A DNA stretch of 64,000 nt from Certhia americana. Lineage: Eukaryota > Chordata > Aves > Passeriformes > Certhiidae. The translations under genes were made by a program, and so were the position numbers. Below the pieces are notes generated by a model. That model was not told where the DNA came from. It was given only the letters and a program-made list of their open reading frames with translations, and made no database searches. Below, piece by piece: positions 59,406 to 64,000 of the stretch. The DNA lies in NCBI GenBank assembly GCA_018697195.1, contig CM031858.1:126253221-126317220 (forward strand), in the 5' to 3' direction. The stretch's first letter is position 1. The number at the start of each line of letters is the position of its first letter.

Positions 59406-62232
59406 GATAGAGAGTGGTAAGGTAAGGGAGGTACCATCCTGCTTGCCCTCAGTGGCTGAACTAAAAACCAAAGAAAATCTCAGTGGCTTAGTACTGGTCA
59501 CAGTACTGGCAAAATAGGATGCCTGACCTGAGAAATAGAAATATATGCTATGATTTAATTTCAGATACTTGATTTGATGATCCTTTCCATTTGGTATAAT
59601 CTTATGTTTTCAATTTAAGATATTTATTAAGGATTAAGCCTTATAAAGAAGGACTCATGCTGGTATGGATCTAGTTTTAACACTCTTTCCCTAACTCATA
59701 TACTTCTTAAAATTATTTTTTTTTCAATCATTAAGATATGTTTGTCTACAAATCACTTTCATGAGAGCAGAAAATCTGTCAAACTTTTCGCATTGTCCCT
59801 AAATCCTTGGTACTCCGAGAACAGCTTTTTAGAAAGAAGCTTCTACAGTACTACAGTCCCCACTAATGTATATTTTAATATATATAAGTAGTCTTGGATG
59901 TACCACACATGCTGCATTGCACTTTAGAGTGATCAGACAACAGGTTTTCCACAAGAAGGAAATAAAGAATTTTTCTGAAGTAGGCTCATTAGCAAGCAGC
60001 CAGAGGCAGACAATGAGTAGATAACACACAGCTACCAGTGTCTTCCCTAACAGTTTAAGAGCAATCATTCAATAATTTGAATTTTTATTGTATAATCTCA
60101 GATAAAAACACTTCTGAGCATCTTTGTAGAAATTATTGTCATAGATATTTTGAGTGAACTTTTAGCAAATCTTGACTGTCACACAAAAGCTGTTGTTAAC
60201 ACTCCTGCTCAAAATGAGCCTCTTGGGGTTCTTTTTCATGTCTGTCAAAAAGAAAATATTTTGCCACTATTCGCACATATTTTCCTTATACTTATGAAAG
60301 GATTCCAAACAAGTGAAATATTAATTATTTCTAGTTTACAAAGTATTAATATATGTGGTTTTATTAAGTATGTCCTATATGTGAGAATAAATCCTTTTTG
60401 CGAGTAATTGAAAATTTTGTCGAGATTGATATTGCTGTAGCAAGCTAGGAACATTTTGAAAGAAAACACAAAACCTTTTAGATTTCCTTTCTATTAGAAG
60501 TGTTTTAAGCAGGATATATTAAGAAATATTAGAAGGACAATATCTCAAGAAATGCAGGGTCATTTGGATGGACCTGCCCATAAATACTTCTAGAATTTCC
60601 CTACTGCAAATGTTTGTGCAGTCACTATGAAATCTGATTTCATTCTTCCTCTTCCTAAAAATACATGTGCATGTACATTTACATCTTTTTTTCTACCTTT
60701 TCCTGAATACATATACACATTTTTACATTAAATAAGACTGCTTATTATAATTCAGTTTCAAAATATTTGAAAGCGCTACATAAAACATGTTATTAATTAT
60801 GTTGGAGAACATGTTTGCATTTAAACTTAAAACCTGCTTCCACAGAATGTACTGTACATATTCAAATGAAAGAGATCTGCTACAGAATTATCTATATTTT
60901 GTTAACTGGCCAGTTACTCTCCACAGTCAAATAGGGATTCTGAAGCATGAAGTGTCTAGTGAAGAATTGTGTTTGCTAAAGAAGTTGTAGAATAAACAGA
61001 AATGCAGACCTATGGCTGGGGGGGGAGAAAAAAACATACATATAATTTGCCCTTATTTAATGAAAAAAAGTTATTCTGTGAATAGTCAGGTTACATGTAA
61101 GCAATATGCATTAAAATCCATGGCTGTCTGCAGAACCTGGAACATGTATCAGAGACCAGAAGAGAGAAATGTTCAGTGAACATTTTCCAACTAACCCCTG
61201 TTAAAAGTCCATTCAGAAATTGGGCTTTTACCAGCATTTTTTTGCCTCTGAGCATCTTTTCCAAGCACTATTTTTGTTTTATTGATTATGAAAGTTTTGG
61301 TCATGCAATACTGAATCAATGGCAACCTTCACATTGACTGACAGAGCATTCAATCAAGGCTTTATTGCTTAGAAAAGAATGACAATTATGTTGCCTTTCA
61401 TAGTGCAGTCACAGAAAACAGCCATATAATGTGCCCTAGGAGCCTTTCCTTTGGGATTTATCTCTGATTTGAAAGAATGCCTTACAAGTAAATGTCTTTT
61501 TATTCTGTTTCTTCAGCTACTTTATTGGAGCATCTGTTGAATTAAAGTGTCAAATCTACCACAATTTTCTGTAGTTTTTGGCTGAAAAAATTAATATAAA
61601 CACAAAGCCGTTGAAGTTTGGAGTTATTAGAAACCAAAATGTTGCACCGTCAAAATGTACCTTAGTCTTGCAAAGAATCCCATTTTCCTACCTGTGACTT
61701 CTTTAAGTGCAGGTCTACTTTGTATGTAAACAATCTTCCAGCCTATTATTGTTCATAAATGTATGTATAAATATACATTGAGCCAGAATTTAAACTCGTT
61801 TCTGAAGTAATTTCTCCACAGACTCTTAGCTAAGCACATCATTGTGTCACCCAACTCCATACTCAAGTCCTCCTCTGTGGAAAAAAGAGTTTAGTAATGG
61901 ATAGAAGTGAGGATGCCACCTGAGTTCTTTCAGTCAAGTATTTGGGATAGTGGCAAGAAAGCAAATATGTCTTGTGCTCAAAAGCACACCTGGATCCTTT
62001 AATTTAGGCCATGTGATTATCTTGTCATGCACAGCAGCAGAAGACAACTTGCATTTATAATAGTTTGCAGTCAACTTTAATTACAAAAGAGTATTATTGA
62101 ATTAATATTATGAGAAACAATATTTTAGGCAATCCTTGGAAAATTATGTAGTAAAACCTTAATAATGAACTGTACACAAGATTGATGCTTTTTAAAAGGC
62201 ATAGGTTGTTGTTGGGCATTAACTGTATCTTC
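59403..62232. other. Noncoding stretch, no gene seen
   Basis: Unique AT-rich DNA with an 8-base G run at 61018-61025. The block about 61220-61500 is complex, non-repetitive and could be a conserved noncoding element. The opposing frames at 60150-60407 and 60245-60469 are antisense overlaps without domains. Confidence 0.65.
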
Positions 62233-62309
62233 AGAGACCTGTCTGCCCGTTTGGTCTCTCTTCACCAAGAGAGGCAAGGCAAAACTGCAAGACAGTTTTG
62301 TATGCCTTG
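62233..62309. repeat. Cluster of short inverted repeats
   Basis: AGAGACC (62233-62239) pairs with GGTCTCT (62253-62259). CAAGGC plus AAAACTG (62275-62287) pairs with CAGTTTT and GCCTTG (62293-62309), with a five-base loop and a four-base bulge. Together they give two adjacent hairpins of 7 and 13 pairs. The 100-codon frame at 62182-62484 spans them but has no recognised domain. Confidence 0.5.
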
Positions 62310-64000
62310 TATCAGACAGGCATTGAAAAACAGCAAAAAAACTTGTGTTTGTATTTGCAGTCTCTTATTTCTGAAAAACCACCAGCCAAGTCAGTTTAAA
62401 ATACATTTAGTAAAGGAAAAGAAATTTTGGGGTTTGGTTTTAATAATAACGTATTTGGCTGTGCTTCAAGAAAATGCAAATTAAGCAGCCAATTTATAAA
62501 CCCTGCCTTAAGTGGTCCTTTTTAAGGGAAGCTACAATGCATCTGGAATACAATCATACTGCTCACTATTATATTATAAATTTTCTAAACACAAATTACT
62601 CAGAAAGAGTAGGACATTAATATTATTTAACATTTCATATGACTGCATTAAAATGAAGCTCTGGGCTCTAGAAAATATGCGCTTAAAAAAAATGGTTTAT
62701 GATAGAGCTTGCTTCTGCACTGAAGTTCAAAGGATTTAATATCATCCAATCAAGGTGAAAATTTTTAAAGAGAATGTTTAGTGTCCTTCTGATGGAGAGA
62801 CAAATGGTACTAGTGATCTTTCCATTTAATGCTGTCACGACAGAGTGAGTGATTGAAGGATTTGACCAATGATGAATGAAAGTTGTAGAAACTAGAGAAA
62901 TTCTTGTGATGTCTTTACTACCTAGTTAAAAATAACACCACCAAAAATAATAAAGCTCACTGAGATGATCTATAGAGAGGCACATGGTTGTAGGCTATAC
63001 AAACAAAATATTGTCTGATGCTGTGATCTCTGAGTTTGAATATAAACTCTTAACGATAAAAGTTCATAGTAGAACAAGCTAAGTAAAGACCAGACTCAGA
63101 ATCTCAGATCCCCCCCCTTTCAATTACATCATTCACAAATTTTCTATAACTCCAGTAAGATATAGGGCACATATCTAAAATATGCTTTTATTTTACTCTC
63201 TTAGTAACAACCTGTTTCTATTTATACTAGAAACCAACCATTTGTCACCTGAAAGCAACAATTTGTCACTTATTTCTTCAAAACTATCCTGCATAATTAA
63301 ATGTCATTTGAACTTCTATGCATTAATTTGCATTTAATTATCTGTCTCTTGCAATAAGCAAGCGTGTGTTAGGAAAAGGAGAGAATGGTGAAAAAGCAAG
63401 AAAATGGAGCTCAGTTCCACACTGTACTGAAAGCATCGTGCTATTGTGGCCAGAAGCTTTCATTCTGGAGAAGTAACAGTTCCCTTCTTGACTCTGTAAA
63501 ACTGAAGCTGAATTCAGTCTTGGAAAAGGAAACAGCATCCTGTTTTTACTTTGGAAGAAGATCACACACTTGAAGCTCTATCAATGTCCTCTCCCTGAGA
63601 GGATTTGAGATTAATTTACACAGAGTGCTCTTCTCCTCTTTTTGTAGGAAAAGAAAAAATCACAAAATTGGAACAGCACAAACTGACTTAAGGAAAGATT
63701 ATAAAGCTATATTACTTCTGCTATGTTCCTTTTCAGCTCATAGCTCTGTCTGCAAGGATTCTCTATTGGAAATATAGATCAAGCAGCTGAAAACTCAGCA
63801 GGTTGAAATGAACCCAGAAATACTAAAAGATAGTTATATCTCCTATATGTCTTTCATCAAATTTAATTAATTTCCCTGGTGGAATAGTTTGAAAGCTATG
63901 ACAGTAATTCAGGTGATATTTGTGATATTTGTAAGGCCTAAGAAAGCTGTACTCTGAAAGAATTTGTTAATTATGGACCATAAATTTATCAGATGTGCAA
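62310..64000. other. Noncoding stretch, no gene seen
   Basis: Unique AT-rich DNA to the end of the window, with a short C run near 63111-63117. The opposing frames at 63338-63565 and 63385-63573 overlap antisense and are not supported. Confidence 0.7.

Overview
The window looks like a piece of bird nuclear genome: AT-rich (by eye about 35-37% GC), CpG-poor, and low in interspersed repeats. All interspersed repeats I can name are CR1 LINE fragments. Four keep the CR1 3' end, with the degenerate ATTCTATG-type tail or its reverse complement. One is an internal reverse-transcriptase relic. CR1 also occurs in crocodilians and turtles, but the 3'-end sequence at 59174-59308 and the low repeat density fit birds best. 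I cannot name the species or the locus.

I find no protein-coding gene, exon, tRNA, rRNA or other RNA gene that I can support. Open frames are short, occur equally on both strands, often overlap antisense, and mostly show no recognisable domain. The one exception is about 86 codons at 10647-10907, which is the decayed CR1 reverse-transcriptase frame. The 64 kb is therefore either intergenic or inside a very long intron.

Layout: 1-10.5 kb is unique AT-rich DNA with G/T-rich simple repeats, a 65-bp tandem duplication (4131-4260), an (AG)16 tract and a small CpG-bearing patch (8785-8974). A diverged internal CR1 piece lies at 10545-10930. The stretch from 11 to 22 kb is mostly unique, with one perfect CRE octamer (14441-14448) and candidate conserved noncoding blocks near 17 and 20 kb. 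The stretch from 22 to 32 kb holds two plus-strand CR1 3' ends, a (TATCA)10 array, a 28-base poly-C tract, two unexplained minus-strand open frames and a hairpin at 31092-31162. The stretch from 32 to 41 kb holds the only assembly gap (10 N, inside a GAGAAA hexanucleotide array) and a minus-strand CR1 3' end. The stretch from 41 to 64 kb holds a 19-bp tandem duplication, long poly-A and poly-G tracts, the best-preserved CR1 3' end, a 48-base poly-A run and several hairpin-forming inverted repeats.

No new genetic system is evident. The points most worth checking are the buried CR1 reverse-transcriptase relic, the duplicated flank at the N gap, the 65-bp duplication, the hairpin near 31.1 kb and the minus-strand frames at 28.1-29.0 kb.
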